From positions 434,001 to 498,000 of the forward strand of contig NZ_NKYF01000002.1 in the NCBI RefSeq assembly GCF_002262885.1: DNA of 64,000 bases, given 5' to 3'. The notes under the pieces were generated by a model. The model worked only from the letters and a program-made list of their open reading frames with translations, was not told where the DNA came from and made no database searches. Every line of letters starts with the position of its first letter. Position 1 is the stretch's first letter. Below, piece by piece: positions 8,719 through 20,289 of the stretch. The translations under genes and the position numbers were made by a program. Source of the DNA: Pseudonocardia sp. MH-G8 (GTDB taxonomy: Bacteria > Actinomycetota > Actinomycetes > Mycobacteriales > Pseudonocardiaceae).

Positions 8719-9410
8719 CCGCACCCGTCCTGCGACCCGAGCGGGCCCCGGCGTGGCTGCAGCCCCTGCTTCAGGGCGTCGAGGACGTCGACGCAGCGAC
8801 CCTGGGCCACCGCAGGATCCCTCCTGCGACCGGAGGGCGCCGCGCGGCGGTGCTGATGCTCTTCGGTGAGGACCTCGCGCACGGCCCGGACGTGCTGCTG
8901 GTCGAGCGGGCCAGCACGCTGCGCAACCACGCCGGTCAGGTGGCCTTCCCCGGCGGCGGGGCCGATCCCGACGACGCCGACGTGGTGGCCACGGCCTTGC
9001 GGGAGGCCGAGGAGGAGGCCGGCGTGGAGCCGTCCGGAGTGGTCCCGCTCGCGTTGCTGCCCGAGCTGTTCGTCCCACCGTCGGGTTTCGTCGTCACCCC
9101 GGTGCTCGCCCACTGGGAGCGCCCGGTCGCGGTGCACGCGGTCGATCCGCGCGAGACCGCGAGCGTGGTGCGCGTGCCGGTCGCCGCGCTCGCCGATCCG
9201 GCCCACCGGTTGCGGGTGCGCCACCCGTCCGGCTACACCGGCCCGGCATTCACCGTGGCGGGTCTGCTCGTGTGGGGTTTCACCGGGGGCCTATTGTCCG
9301 CGCTGTTGGATCGTGGGGGATGGGCGCGTTCGTGGGACACCACTCGGGTGGTCGGCCTCGACGCTGCGTGGTCGGCGGCACGGGCCGGTCGGCGGGAGGT
9401 CGCAGGATGA
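8715..9410 (+). CDS. Nudix hydrolase, CoA-diphosphatase type (Rv3672c-like)
   Basis: The 231-residue protein has an uninterrupted Nudix box, from GGGADPDD to REAEEEAGV (about residues 80-104), preceded by the LRNHAGQVAFPGG segment typical of CoA pyrophosphatases (NudL/NUDT7 type). It probably cleaves CoA or acyl-CoA to 3',5'-ADP and phosphopantetheine. It overlaps the thioredoxin gene by four bases (GTGA) and is followed 19 bases later by marP, giving the order thioredoxin-Nudix-protease seen in mycobacteria. The operon logic is not known. Confidence 0.88.
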   Translation: MTAPVLRPERAPAWLQPLLQGVEDVDAATLGHRRIPPATGGRRAAVLMLFGEDLAHGPDVLLVERASTLRNHAGQVAFPGGGADPDDADVVATALREAEEEAGVEPSGVVPLALLPELFVPPSGFVVTPVLAHWERPVAVHAVDPRETASVVRVPVAALADPAHRLRVRHPSGYTGPAFTVAGLLVWGFTGGLLSALLDRGGWARSWDTTRVVGLDAAWSAARAGRREVAG

Positions 9411-9429
9411 ACTCGGGGGCCGGGACCAC

Positions 9430-10626
9430 GTGAGCTGGGTTGATGTCGTCGTCGTCCTGCTCGCTCTGATCGCGGCGGTCTCCGGGTGGCGCCACGGCAT
9501 GGCGGTGGCGCTGCTGTCGTTCGTCGGGGTGCTCACCGGTGCCGTGCTGGGCGTGCGGCTGGCGCCCCTGCTGGCCGCGGGCGTCGAGGCACCCACCACG
9601 CGGATCATCGTCAGCATCGCGGTGGTCGTGCTGCTGGTGGCGCTCGGGGAGACCACGGGCGTCTTCTTCGGCAGGCGCATCCGCGACCGCATCACCGGTG
9701 CGCGCTCGTTGCAGGTCGACTCCACGCTGGGCTCGATCCTGCAGGCCCTCACGGTCGTGGTCGCGGCGTGGCTCGTCGCCCTGCCGCTGGCCTCGGCGAG
9801 CTTCCCCGGGCTCGCGTCGGCCGTGCGGGGTTCCGACGTCCTGCGCACCGTCGACAACGTGATGCCGGAGGCCGCCAAGGCGCTGCCGGCCGAGCTGGGC
9901 CAGCTGCTCAACAACTCCGGCTTCCCGAACGTGCTGAGCCCGTTCTCGGAGACCCCGATCACCGAGGTCGGTGTGCCCGACCCGGCGCTGGCCCAGAGCG
10001 CGGTCGTCGACGAGGTCGCGAGCAGCGTGCTGAAGGTCCGCGGGCGCGCGCCATCGTGCGCCCGGCAGCTCGAGGGCACCGGCTTCGTGATCGGCCCCGA
10101 GCTCGTCATGACCAACGCCCACGTCGTCGCGGGCACCGCCGAGACCGGGGTCGAGATCCGCACGAGCCGGGGCAAGGTGCGGGAGCTGGACGGCGAGGTG
10201 GTGCTCTACGACCCGGCCGTCGACCTCGCCGTGATCCGCGTGCCCGACCTGGAGGCCGATCCGCTGTCGTTCGATCCGGGTGCCGCCGCCGCGGGCGACG
10301 ACGCGATCATCGTGGGCTACCCGCTGGACGGCCCGTACACGGCCACGGCGGCGAAGGTCCGGTCGTTGATCAACCTCAAGGGCCCGGACATCTACGACTC
10401 CGGCGAGGTCACCCGCGAGGTGTACACCGTGCGGGCGGTCGTGCGTTCCGGGAACTCCGGTGGGCCGATGATCGCGCCGGACGGCCGCGTCGTGGGCGTG
10501 GTGTTCGGTGCGGCGCTCGACGACCAGGAGACCGGGTTCGTCCTCACCGTCGACCAGGTCGCGGGCGCCGTGGAGCAGGCCTCGGGCCTGCGGCGCGAGG
10601 TCGACACCGGCAACTGCGCGGTCTGA
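9430..10626 (+). CDS. marP: Membrane-embedded serine protease MarP (Rv3671c-like)
   Basis: The 398-residue protein has four predicted membrane helices within residues 1-125 (CvpA-like), then a periplasmic chymotrypsin-fold protease. The catalytic triad is visible as H231 in MTNAHVV, D265 in PAVDLAV and S343 in GNSGGP. C210 and C396 match the disulfide that activates mycobacterial MarP under oxidising or acidic conditions. The GTG at 9430 gives almost exactly the mycobacterial length. MarP supports acid resistance in mycobacteria by processing peptidoglycan hydrolases; the same role here is inferred. Confidence 0.93.
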   Translation: MSWVDVVVVLLALIAAVSGWRHGMAVALLSFVGVLTGAVLGVRLAPLLAAGVEAPTTRIIVSIAVVVLLVALGETTGVFFGRRIRDRITGARSLQVDSTLGSILQALTVVVAAWLVALPLASASFPGLASAVRGSDVLRTVDNVMPEAAKALPAELGQLLNNSGFPNVLSPFSETPITEVGVPDPALAQSAVVDEVASSVLKVRGRAPSCARQLEGTGFVIGPELVMTNAHVVAGTAETGVEIRTSRGKVRELDGEVVLYDPAVDLAVIRVPDLEADPLSFDPGAAAAGDDAIIVGYPLDGPYTATAAKVRSLINLKGPDIYDSGEVTREVYTVRAVVRSGNSGGPMIAPDGRVVGVVFGAALDDQETGFVLTVDQVAGAVEQASGLRREVDTGNCAV

Positions 10627-10739
10627 CCCGGAGCAGCGATCACGCCACGGCCTGTTCCTGCTGGTCACAGGCCTCGCACGCGCGGTCACGCAGCGACGAC
10701 GGGTGCAACGCCAGCCCGCGTTGGACCGATTGTCCTAGC

Positions 10740-13061
<2,322 letters not shown>

Positions 13062-13083
13062 GCCGCGTTCCGCCGATCTCGCC

Positions 13084-13533
13084 CTATGCGGGTTCCAGGA
13101 CGACGACGGGGATCTCCCGGTCGGTGTAGGTCGCGTAGCTCGCATAGGGGCGGTAGATCTGCACGAGGTGGCCCCACAGCCGCTCACGCTCCGGCCCATC
13201 GGCGACCCGCGGCCGCACCCGGCGCCGAACGCCTCCCGGCAGCTCGACGTCCGTCGTGGGCATCGCCATCAGGTTGTGGAACCAGGCCGGGTGCGTGTCG
13301 GACCCTCCTTTCGAAGCCACGACAACCAGGTCAGGGGCATCGTCGAGGTAGATCAAGGGGTTGGTGCGGGCCACTCCCGATCTGCGACCGACGTGGTCGA
13401 GCAGCAGGACCGGTACGCCGCGGAACGTCCCTCCGACGCGGCCTCCGCTCCAACGGAAGAGCGCTCGGTTGAGTCGGGCGCCCTGACGGTGCAGCGTCCA
13501 GAACGGGTGTGCGGCGTGCGGAGCCTTCGGCAT
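13084..13533 (-). CDS. Nitroreductase/deazaflavin-dependent oxidoreductase family protein (Ddn-like)
   Basis: The 149-residue protein fits the split beta-barrel family that includes the F420-dependent nitroreductase Ddn. Family features are the N-terminal helix, the LLDHVGRRSG-x-RTNPL phosphate-binding segment, the SKGGSDTHPAWFHNL motif, and a C-terminal REIPVVVLEP strand. Such enzymes use reduced F420 to reduce quinones or other acceptors. The ATG at 13533 lies six bases after a -10-like CAGAAT (minus strand), so the mRNA is probably leaderless. Its promoter is covered by the twin TGTCA-N5-TGACA sites, suggesting control by the divergent TetR protein. Confidence 0.85.
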   Translation of the reverse strand: MPKAPHAAHPFWTLHRQGARLNRALFRWSGGRVGGTFRGVPVLLLDHVGRRSGVARTNPLIYLDDAPDLVVVASKGGSDTHPAWFHNLMAMPTTDVELPGGVRRRVRPRVADGPERERLWGHLVQIYRPYASYATYTDREIPVVVLEPA

Positions 13534-13543
13534 GGCGAAATTC

Positions 13544-13575
13544 TGTCATGTCGTGACATTTGTCAGCAAGTGACA
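13544..13575. promoter_or_regulatory. Two tandem TGTCA-N5-TGACA operators between ddn-like and tetR genes
   Basis: TGTCA and TGACA flank five bases twice (13544-13558 and 13561-13575), with centres 17 bp apart. The left site overlaps the -10 region of the ddn-like gene, the right site covers its -35 (TTGCTG). Both lie just upstream of the tetR -35 (TTGTCC, 13584-13589). This is the geometry expected for an autoregulated TetR switch. Confidence 0.7.
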
Positions 13576-13583
13576 ACTTCTGT

Positions 13584-13613
13584 TTGTCCGGCGCACCCCG
13601 CTCGACGTACCGT
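13584..13613 (+). promoter_or_regulatory. Predicted promoter of the tetR gene
   Basis: TTGTCC at 13584-13589, an 18-base spacer and TACCGT at 13608-13613, then six bases to the GTG at 13620. The fit predicts a leaderless transcript. Confidence 0.55.
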
Positions 13614-13619
13614 GCTGCG

Positions 13620-14255
13620 GTGAGCGAAGCGGGGCTGCGTGAACGCAAGAAGCGCAGGACGCGGGAGGCGTTGACCGAGGCGGCGTGCACGCTGTTCGCG
13701 CGCCAGGGCGTCGAGAACACCACCGTCGAGCAGATCGCGGCAGCCATCGACGTCTCACCTCGCACCTTCTTCCGCTACTTCTCCTCCAAGGAGGAGGTCG
13801 CCGTCTCGCTGCTGGACGACCAGGTCACGGCGGTGATCCGAGCGCTGGAGGCGCGGCCGGCCGCGGAGTCGGTGCTCACGGCGCTACGCCGGGCCGTCGT
13901 CGGGGTCGCACGCTCGCACGAGGACGACAGGTCCGGAGACGGCCAGCACCGCCTCCGCGACGTCCGCGCACTACTCCTCACCAGTGCGACGGTGCGGGCG
14001 GCGTCCCTGCACCAGGGTGTGCTCCGCAGTGGCGAGCTGGCCCGCCTGCTGGCGCTGCGGATGGGGGTCGACCCCGCGCGCGACGGGCGACCGGAGCTGG
14101 TGGCGACGATCACCCTGTGCGCGCTCGAGAGCACCGTGAGCGGGTGGCAGGTCCACCGTCCGGAAGCGCTCCTGTCGGACCTGCTCGACGAGGCGTTCGA
14201 CCTGCTGGCCGAGGGTCTGGACTACCCCTCGTCGCCGGGCGTCGCCGACAGCTGA
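13620..14255 (+). CDS. TetR-family transcription regulator
   Basis: The 211-residue protein has an N-terminal TetR helix-turn-helix: RTREALTEAACTLFARQGVENTTVEQIAAAIDVS is followed by the hallmark PRTFFRYFSSKEEV, where the recognition helix ends in the FxYFxSKE signature. The C-terminal helical domain is variable and would bind an unknown ligand. It is divergent from the F420-type reductase gene with two palindromic operators in between, so it most likely represses that gene and itself. Confidence 0.92.
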   Translation: MSEAGLRERKKRRTREALTEAACTLFARQGVENTTVEQIAAAIDVSPRTFFRYFSSKEEVAVSLLDDQVTAVIRALEARPAAESVLTALRRAVVGVARSHEDDRSGDGQHRLRDVRALLLTSATVRAASLHQGVLRSGELARLLALRMGVDPARDGRPELVATITLCALESTVSGWQVHRPEALLSDLLDEAFDLLAEGLDYPSSPGVADS

Positions 14256-14282
14256 CCCCGAGTGGGAGGGGCCGGGTGCGGC

Positions 14283-15047
14283 TCAGCCGTTCTGCTCGGC
14301 GAGGCCTCGGACCAGGTCCCGCAGGGGCCCGATGTCCGGGACGTTGCGCTCGAGTTCCGCCACGAAGGCGCGAGCCGCCTCGGCGCTCTCCGCCTCGATG
14401 TCGTTCTGGACGTTCTGGCGGAGCACGTCGCCCCCGTACCAGACACCCACTCCGACGGCCCCGAGGGGAAGCAGCAGCGAGGCACCGAGCGCGAGTCCGG
14501 CCAGCGCCTTCGGGCGGGCGACGGCCACCGCGACCACGGCGAGCACGAACACCACGATGGCGCCCACCGCCACCGCTCCGAGGGTGCTCGCCCAGCCCGC
14601 CATGCTGCCGAACGGGTCCGCGGAGATGAGGTCGACCGACACGAGCGCCTGGTAGGTCAGCACGCCCAGCAGGGCGGACACTATGAGCGTGAGCACCAGG
14701 ACCACGCAGGCGAAGAGCTGTCCTCGGCTCTGCGACCGCGCAGGCCGGCGATCGTCGCGGCGCGTGTCGTCGTAGTCGGCCCGCTCGTAGTCGGCCCGGC
14801 CGTAGTCCGCGCCGTCGTCACCCGCGGGGTCGTCGTAGCCGGCGTAGGCGTTGCGGGAGGCCTGCGGAGGGGGCGGCGCCATCTGGCGCGTGTGCGGCGC
14901 CATCTGGCGCGTGGGGTGCGGTGCCGTCGGTCGGGTCGCCACGGGCGGCCTGGGCACTGGCTGTCGAGGGGCTGTCGGGAGGGGGACCGTCGGGCCGGAA
15001 GCCGCGTCGAAGCCGGGCGGGCCCCACCGGGATGGCTCGCTCACCAC
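14283..15047 (-). CDS. Proline-rich multi-span membrane protein
   Basis: The 254-residue protein begins with about 100 disordered residues: Pro-rich, with TRQMAPH-type repeats and an ADYGRADYERADYDD repeat. At least three hydrophobic helices follow (about residues 109-133, 148-175, 180-203), then a soluble C-terminal tail (QNDIEAESAEAARAFVAELERN). This tail-and-helices layout is common for actinobacterial envelope proteins of unknown function. Its position between purA and fba resembles the place of membrane protein Rv0361, but homology is not established. It ends 27 bases from the convergent tetR gene. Confidence 0.8.
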   Translation of the reverse strand: MVSEPSRWGPPGFDAASGPTVPLPTAPRQPVPRPPVATRPTAPHPTRQMAPHTRQMAPPPPQASRNAYAGYDDPAGDDGADYGRADYERADYDDTRRDDRRPARSQSRGQLFACVVLVLTLIVSALLGVLTYQALVSVDLISADPFGSMAGWASTLGAVAVGAIVVFVLAVVAVAVARPKALAGLALGASLLLPLGAVGVGVWYGGDVLRQNVQNDIEAESAEAARAFVAELERNVPDIGPLRDLVRGLAEQNG

Positions 15048-15169
15048 GGCACCCTCTCACGGGCGAGCGACGCCTACTGCACGCGGTGCCGCACCTCCGG
15101 CGCCACTCGGACGGGCGATGCCCGACATCACCGGCTCGACCAGCCGTGACGCACCGCGACGGAGCGTCG

Positions 15170-15832
15170 TCAGGCGGCCGGGCGCTCGTGGTAGGTGTCG
15201 ACGTACTCCTGGTGCGACAGCCGCACGATCGCGTCCATCACCTCGTCGGTGACCGCCCGGCGGATCGCGCTCGAGCCCTCCAGACCCTCGTAGCGGGTGA
15301 AGTCCAGCGGCGGCCCGAACCGGACGACGACCCGGCGGGGCCGCGGGATCCGGACCCCGACCGGCTGCACCCGCTCGGTGCCGATCAGCCCGACCGGCAC
15401 CACCGGGGCACCCGTACCCAGGGCGAGGCTCGCGACTCCGGTGTGGCCGCGGTGCAGGCACCCGTCGAGCGACCGCGTGCCCTCCGGATAGATCGCGAAC
15501 GCGCCGCCCTCGTCGAGCACGCGGCGTGCGGCCGTCAACGCGGCCAGCCCGGCCTTGGCGTTCGTCCGGTCGACCGGCACGTACCCCAGGGCCGACAGGA
15601 ACGACGCGAGCGCGCGGCCGCGCAGGCCCGTGCCGACGAAGTACTCCTCCTTGCCCAGGAACGACACGGGGCGCCCGGTCGTCAGCGCGATCACCGCCGT
15701 GTCGACGGCCGCGCGGTGGTTGGCCGCCAGGATGACCGGCCCCTCCCGCGGCACCCACTCCAGCCCGTGCACGACCGGCCGGTAGATCAGCCGGGCGAGC
15801 GGTGCGAGGAGCCAGCGCATGAGCAGATGCAC
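15170..15832 (-). CDS. 1-acyl-glycerol-3-phosphate acyltransferase (PlsC family)
   Basis: The 220-residue protein has the acyltransferase motif I NHRAAVD (H39 and D44, the H-x4-D catalytic pair), a lysine-containing block (FLGKEEYF), motif III IYPEGTRS, and motif IV PVVPVGLIG. This is the standard order of PlsC-like enzymes that acylate lysophosphatidate during phospholipid synthesis. An N-terminal hydrophobic helix fits membrane association. A GTG at 15832 starts the frame; an ATG four codons in is an alternative. Several PlsC paralogues usually exist in actinobacteria, so the exact acceptor is not certain. Confidence 0.9.
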   Translation of the reverse strand: MHLLMRWLLAPLARLIYRPVVHGLEWVPREGPVILAANHRAAVDTAVIALTTGRPVSFLGKEEYFVGTGLRGRALASFLSALGYVPVDRTNAKAGLAALTAARRVLDEGGAFAIYPEGTRSLDGCLHRGHTGVASLALGTGAPVVPVGLIGTERVQPVGVRIPRPRRVVVRFGPPLDFTRYEGLEGSSAIRRAVTDEVMDAIVRLSHQEYVDTYHERPAA

Positions 15833-15964
15833 GCGCGGGGAACGGTGAGCGCCCGCGTCGGGTTCCCGAACGGGTCCACGACCACCCGGACGGAGGCACG
15901 GCGCGGCGTGTCGCGTGCGCCGCGACCGCGGACGGTCAGCCCCGGGTTCGGGATGCGTCCTCCA

Positions 15965-17077
15965 TCAGGAGTTCGCGTCGCCTCCCCCGTCCGGTGCGTC
16001 CCGCATCGCCGCGAGCGCCTCGGTCCGCGTCAACCCGGTGGCCTGCAGCAGGTCCAGCACGATGGAACGCAGCTGCGCCATGATCACGACCTCGGACGGC
16101 CCCGGGCTCCACGTCGCCTGCAGCCGCCGCGCGTGCCGGACCGTCTCGAGCACCGGTCCGCGCGCCCGTTCCCGGTCCCCGTCCCGGCCGAGCTGGGCGG
16201 TGAGCACCTTGACGGCGGTGGACAGCTCCGCCAGGACGTCGGCGAGCTCGGCAGCCGCCGGTTCGTCGTCGCAGAGGGCGGTGTACGCGCGCCGGACGAG
16301 CACGCGGGCGTTGCGCATGGCGTAGTCGGACCGCTCCGCCAGCTCCGCGAACTTGCCCAGCACGCGCCGCCGCGGGCGCAGCAACGGCGAGACGCGGGTG
16401 ACCTCGTGCCCGCCGCGCAACGCGCCGCGCAGCTCGTCGATCAGCGGCTGGCTCTCGCGGGCGCGGTTCAACGCCGCGGCCGCGGCCTCCGGGTTGCGGT
16501 CCCGCAGCGCGTCACCGGTGCGGGCGAGGACGTTGGACAGCTCGTCGAGCAGAGCACGCGCTTCTCGACGGACCGGGCCGACGGGATCCGAAGGCAGCAC
16601 GGCGGCCACGAGCAGGCCGACGGCGCCGCCGATCAGCGCGTCGACGCAGCGGTCGAGCCCGCCGACGTCACCGGGCGGCAGCAGGGTGGCCACCAGCACC
16701 GCCGACGCGCCCGCCTGGGCCACGAGCAGGGTGGCGCCGTCGGCGAACACCGCCGTGGCCATCGCGAGCGCCACGACGAGCGCGATCTGCCACGGACCGC
16801 TGCCGATCAACGAGATCAGGATGTCCCCGACGAGCACGCCGAGCGCCACCCCGACCACCAGCTCGGCCGCCCGGCGCAGCCGGCTGCCCAGCGACACCCC
16901 GAGGCAGATCACCGCGGCGATCGGCGCGAAGAACGGGCGCGCGTGGCCGACGAGGTCGCTCGCCACGAACCACGCAAGGCCCGCGGCGACCGCGCACTGC
17001 CCGATCGGGAGCGCGGAGAACTGCAGCCGGCGGGTCCCGTCGGCGAGCCGGGCGCGCATCCGCGCGGCCGCGGGCAC
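15965..17077 (-). CDS. FUSC-family aromatic-acid exporter-like membrane protein
   Basis: The 370-residue protein has an N-terminal block of about six membrane helices (residues 20-160), including the RPFFAPIAAVICLGVSLG segment typical of the fusaric-acid-resistance family. A long cytoplasmic helical domain follows, with charged heptad-like stretches. Relatives (AaeB/YjaA-like) export aromatic acids. It starts three bases after the stop of the DUF3151 gene, so the two are in one operon, and possibly also with fba upstream. The substrate is unknown. Confidence 0.85.
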   Translation of the reverse strand: MPAAARMRARLADGTRRLQFSALPIGQCAVAAGLAWFVASDLVGHARPFFAPIAAVICLGVSLGSRLRRAAELVVGVALGVLVGDILISLIGSGPWQIALVVALAMATAVFADGATLLVAQAGASAVLVATLLPPGDVGGLDRCVDALIGGAVGLLVAAVLPSDPVGPVRREARALLDELSNVLARTGDALRDRNPEAAAAALNRARESQPLIDELRGALRGGHEVTRVSPLLRPRRRVLGKFAELAERSDYAMRNARVLVRRAYTALCDDEPAAAELADVLAELSTAVKVLTAQLGRDGDRERARGPVLETVRHARRLQATWSPGPSEVVIMAQLRSIVLDLLQATGLTRTEALAAMRDAPDGGGDANS

Positions 17078-17080
17078 CGA

Positions 17081-17494
17081 TCAGCTCAGGCCGAGGGCGG
17101 CCGGCGCGGCCGGGTCGGAGTCGGCGAGGAAGACGCGGCAGCGCTCCGCCTCGTCGGCCTCGCCGATCGCCGCCGCCGCTCGGTACAGGGCCGCCAGGGC
17201 CCGCAGGAAACCCTGGTTGGGCTCGTGCGACCAGGGCACCGGCCCGAAGCCCTTCCACCCCGAGCGGCGCAGCCGGTCGAGGCCGCGGTGGTAGCCCGTG
17301 CGCGCGTAGGCGTACGCGGTGATCGTGCGCTCCTCGGCGAGCGCGCCCTCGGCGAGCACCGCCCACGCGAGGCTGGACGTCGGGTGCGCCGCCGCCACCT
17401 CGGCCGGGTCGTCGCCCCGGTCGAGGACCGCGGCCGCCGGGTCGACGGGCAGCAGTGTCGGTTCCGGCCCGAGCAGGTTGCCCTCAAGACTCAT
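17081..17494 (-). CDS. DUF3151 family protein
   Basis: The 137-residue protein starts MSLEGNLLGPEPTLLP, the typical start of the actinobacterial DUF3151 family, and keeps its TPR-like helices (HPTSSLAWAVLAEGAL; TAYAYARTGYHRGLDRLRRSGWKG). The ATG at 17494 fits the family N-terminus; the longer open frame would enter the hairpin at 17520. It lies downstream of fba on the same strand, a position shared in other actinobacteria. The role is not known; helical repeats hint at a protein-binding adaptor. Confidence 0.85.
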   Translation of the reverse strand: MSLEGNLLGPEPTLLPVDPAAAVLDRGDDPAEVAAAHPTSSLAWAVLAEGALAEERTITAYAYARTGYHRGLDRLRRSGWKGFGPVPWSHEPNQGFLRALAALYRAAAAIGEADEAERCRVFLADSDPAAPAALGLS

Positions 17495-17519
17495 GGGGCC
17501 ATCCTGCCGCTCCGCGACC

Positions 17520-17561
17520 CGTGAGTGGAAACGAGGGCCCTGGCACTCGTTCCCACTCACG
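17520..17561. terminator. Hairpin downstream of fba
   Basis: Arms CGTGAGTGGAAACGAG (17520-17535) and its near-complement (17546-17561) pair at 15 of 16 positions around a 10-base loop. It directly follows the fba stop and precedes the DUF3151 gene. There is no U-tract, as is common for actinobacterial terminators. Confidence 0.65.
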
Positions 17562-17572
17562 ACCCGGGGGTG

Positions 17573-18604
<1,032 letters not shown>

Positions 18605-18745
18605 GGCTGGCCCTCCTCGACGTCCGCAGCTTTCCGCGCGCAGTATCGCGCACCACCCGCGTGGCGTCGCCCGTGGCGGAGCGGAGCGGCGCGGGCACCG
18701 GTGCTCCCTGCCGGAGGTTCGGCGGGAAGCACTAGGCTCGGTCGG

Positions 18746-19324
18746 GTGCTGGGTGGCGGCGGGGGTAACGCCGTCGAGGCGACGCTCTCTCGGCTGAGGC
18801 GCCTCGACGCGCAGCCTGCCCCTGCGCCCACACCGGGCGCCCCCCTCACGCTCTCCGACCTCTACCGCGACCACCGGATGCGCATGGTCCGGCTCGCCGT
18901 CCTGCTGGTCGACGATCCGAGCACCGCCGAGGACGTCGTACAGGAGGCGTTCACCGGGCTGCACCGGCACTGGTCGAGCCTGCGCGACGAAGCCGCCGCC
19001 GTGGGTTACCTGCGCACCGCGGTCGTCAACGGTTCGCGCTCGGTCCTGCGGCGCAGGCGCACGGCCCGCGACTACGTGCCTCCCCACCAGGTGAACGCCC
19101 GCTCCGCCGAGTCGCTGGCGATGCTGTCCACCGAGCACCAGGCCGTGGTGGACGCCCTGGCCACGCTGCCGCCGCGCCAGCGCGAGGTGCTCGTGCTGCG
19201 CTACTACGGCGGCCTCACCGAGGCCGAGATCGCCGAGGCCACCGGGATCAGCAGGGGCACGGTGAAGTCCACGGCGAGTCGCGCGCTCGACGCGGTCGGA
19301 CGGGTGATGGGTTCGCGCACGTGA
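18746..19324 (+). CDS. ECF RNA polymerase sigma factor (SigE-like actinobacterial family)
   Basis: The 192-residue protein contains sigma region 2 (LYRDHRMRMVRLAVLLVDDPSTAEDVVQEAFTGL, in two blocks) and region 4 (LPPRQREVLVLRYYGGLTEAEIAEATGISRGTVKS). The GTG at 18746 lies seven bases after a TAGGCT -10 box, suggesting a leaderless mRNA. No classical anti-sigma with a zinc motif follows. Instead a 77-residue single-helix membrane protein starts 16 bases after the stop. The regulon is unknown. Confidence 0.88.
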   Translation: MLGGGGGNAVEATLSRLRRLDAQPAPAPTPGAPLTLSDLYRDHRMRMVRLAVLLVDDPSTAEDVVQEAFTGLHRHWSSLRDEAAAVGYLRTAVVNGSRSVLRRRRTARDYVPPHQVNARSAESLAMLSTEHQAVVDALATLPPRQREVLVLRYYGGLTEAEIAEATGISRGTVKSTASRALDAVGRVMGSRT

Positions 19325-19340
19325 CACCGCGTGCGGCACC

Positions 19341-19574
19341 ATGACGTCCGTGACCGCGAGCGACGAGTCCGAGCGCCGGGTCGCCGAGGCGCTGAGCGCC
19401 CGGGCCTCGGGTGCCCCGCGGGGCACCCCGCGGGCGGCGCGGCCCGCGCGGACACCCCCCGGCGCCAACCTCACCGCTGCCCTGCTGGTCGCCCTGCTCG
19501 GGGGCGCAGCCCTGGGCACCGTGCTCGCGCTGATCTCCCTCCTGGCCCCGGGGGTGCTACCGCCTCTCGGGTGA
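19341..19574 (+). CDS. Small single-pass membrane protein after the sigma factor
   Basis: This 77-residue protein has a charged N-terminus (ASDESERRVAEALSARA) and one strong C-terminal membrane helix (LTAALLVALLGGAALGTVLALISLLAPG). It is 16 bases downstream of the sigma factor stop on the same strand. The cytoplasmic-helix-plus-TM layout would suit a very small sigma-binding anchor, but there is no zinc-binding anti-sigma motif, so that is only a guess. No family recognised. Confidence 0.6.
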   Translation: MTSVTASDESERRVAEALSARASGAPRGTPRAARPARTPPGANLTAALLVALLGGAALGTVLALISLLAPGVLPPLG

Positions 19575-19602
19575 ACCGCCCCGCCAGGTACGTTCTCCTC
19601 CC

Positions 19603-20238
19603 GTGACGACGCTCGCACTCGGACCGGAGTGGCTCCAGCCCGACTCGATCATCGCGTGGCTCGGCCCGTGGGCGCTCGTGGGGCTCGCCCTGATCGTCTT
19701 CGCCGAGTGCGGCCTGCTGCTGGGCTTCTTCCTGCCGGGCGACTCGCTGCTGTTCACGGCGGGCCTGTTCGTCGCGCAGGGCGCGATCGACACGCCGCTC
19801 TGGCTGGTCTGCCTGATCCTCGTGGCCGCGGCGTTCGTCGGCAATGCCACCGGCTACTGGATGGGCCGGGCGGCCGGACCCGCGATCTTCGACAAGCCGC
19901 AGTCCCGGCTGTTCAAGCCCGAGCACGTCGTCAAGACACAGGGCTTCTTCGACAGGTACGGCAACCGGGCCATCGTGCTCGCGCGGTTCGTGCCGATCGT
20001 GCGCACCTTCATCACGGTCATGGCGGGCGTCGGGCGGATGGATGCGCGTCGCTACTTCACGTACTCGCTGCTGGGCGGCGTCGTGTGGGCGGCAGGCGTC
20101 ACCGTTCTCGGGTTCTGGCTCGGCCAGTTCGCCTTCGTGCGGGAGAACATCGAGATGATGCTGATCCTCATCGTCGCGTTGTCGCTGCTCCCGATCGTCA
20201 TCGAGCTGGTGCGCGCCCGGCGCGCGCAGGCGACGTAA
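19603..20238 (+). CDS. DedA-family membrane protein
   Basis: The 211-residue membrane protein has the DedA/SNARE-associated features: an early ECGLLLGFFLPGDSLLF motif, GNATGYWMGR, and the ARFVPIVRTFITVMAGVGRM motif with its conserved arginines, then GGVVWAAGVTVLGFWLG. DedA proteins are lipid scramblase-like carriers needed for envelope lipid recycling and membrane potential. The GTG at 19603 lies eight bases after TACGTT. A second DedA gene follows 52 bases after the stop, and fba is nearby as in mycobacteria (Rv0364). Confidence 0.92.
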   Translation: MTTLALGPEWLQPDSIIAWLGPWALVGLALIVFAECGLLLGFFLPGDSLLFTAGLFVAQGAIDTPLWLVCLILVAAAFVGNATGYWMGRAAGPAIFDKPQSRLFKPEHVVKTQGFFDRYGNRAIVLARFVPIVRTFITVMAGVGRMDARRYFTYSLLGGVVWAAGVTVLGFWLGQFAFVRENIEMMLILIVALSLLPIVIELVRARRAQAT

Positions 20239-20289
20239 CGCCGATCGGCGCAGCAGCGAGGCTGGGGTGAGCGCCTACCCTGGAGTCCC

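Noticed and set aside
6591-9224. 877-residue minus-strand frame antisense to nth, thioredoxin and Nudix genes
   Set aside because: Only its last 83 codons (6591-6842) form a plausible protein; the rest is antisense shadow.
14921-17524. 867-residue plus-strand frame antisense to plsC, FUSC and DUF3151 genes
   Set aside because: It opposes three genes with recognisable motifs; the product is low complexity.
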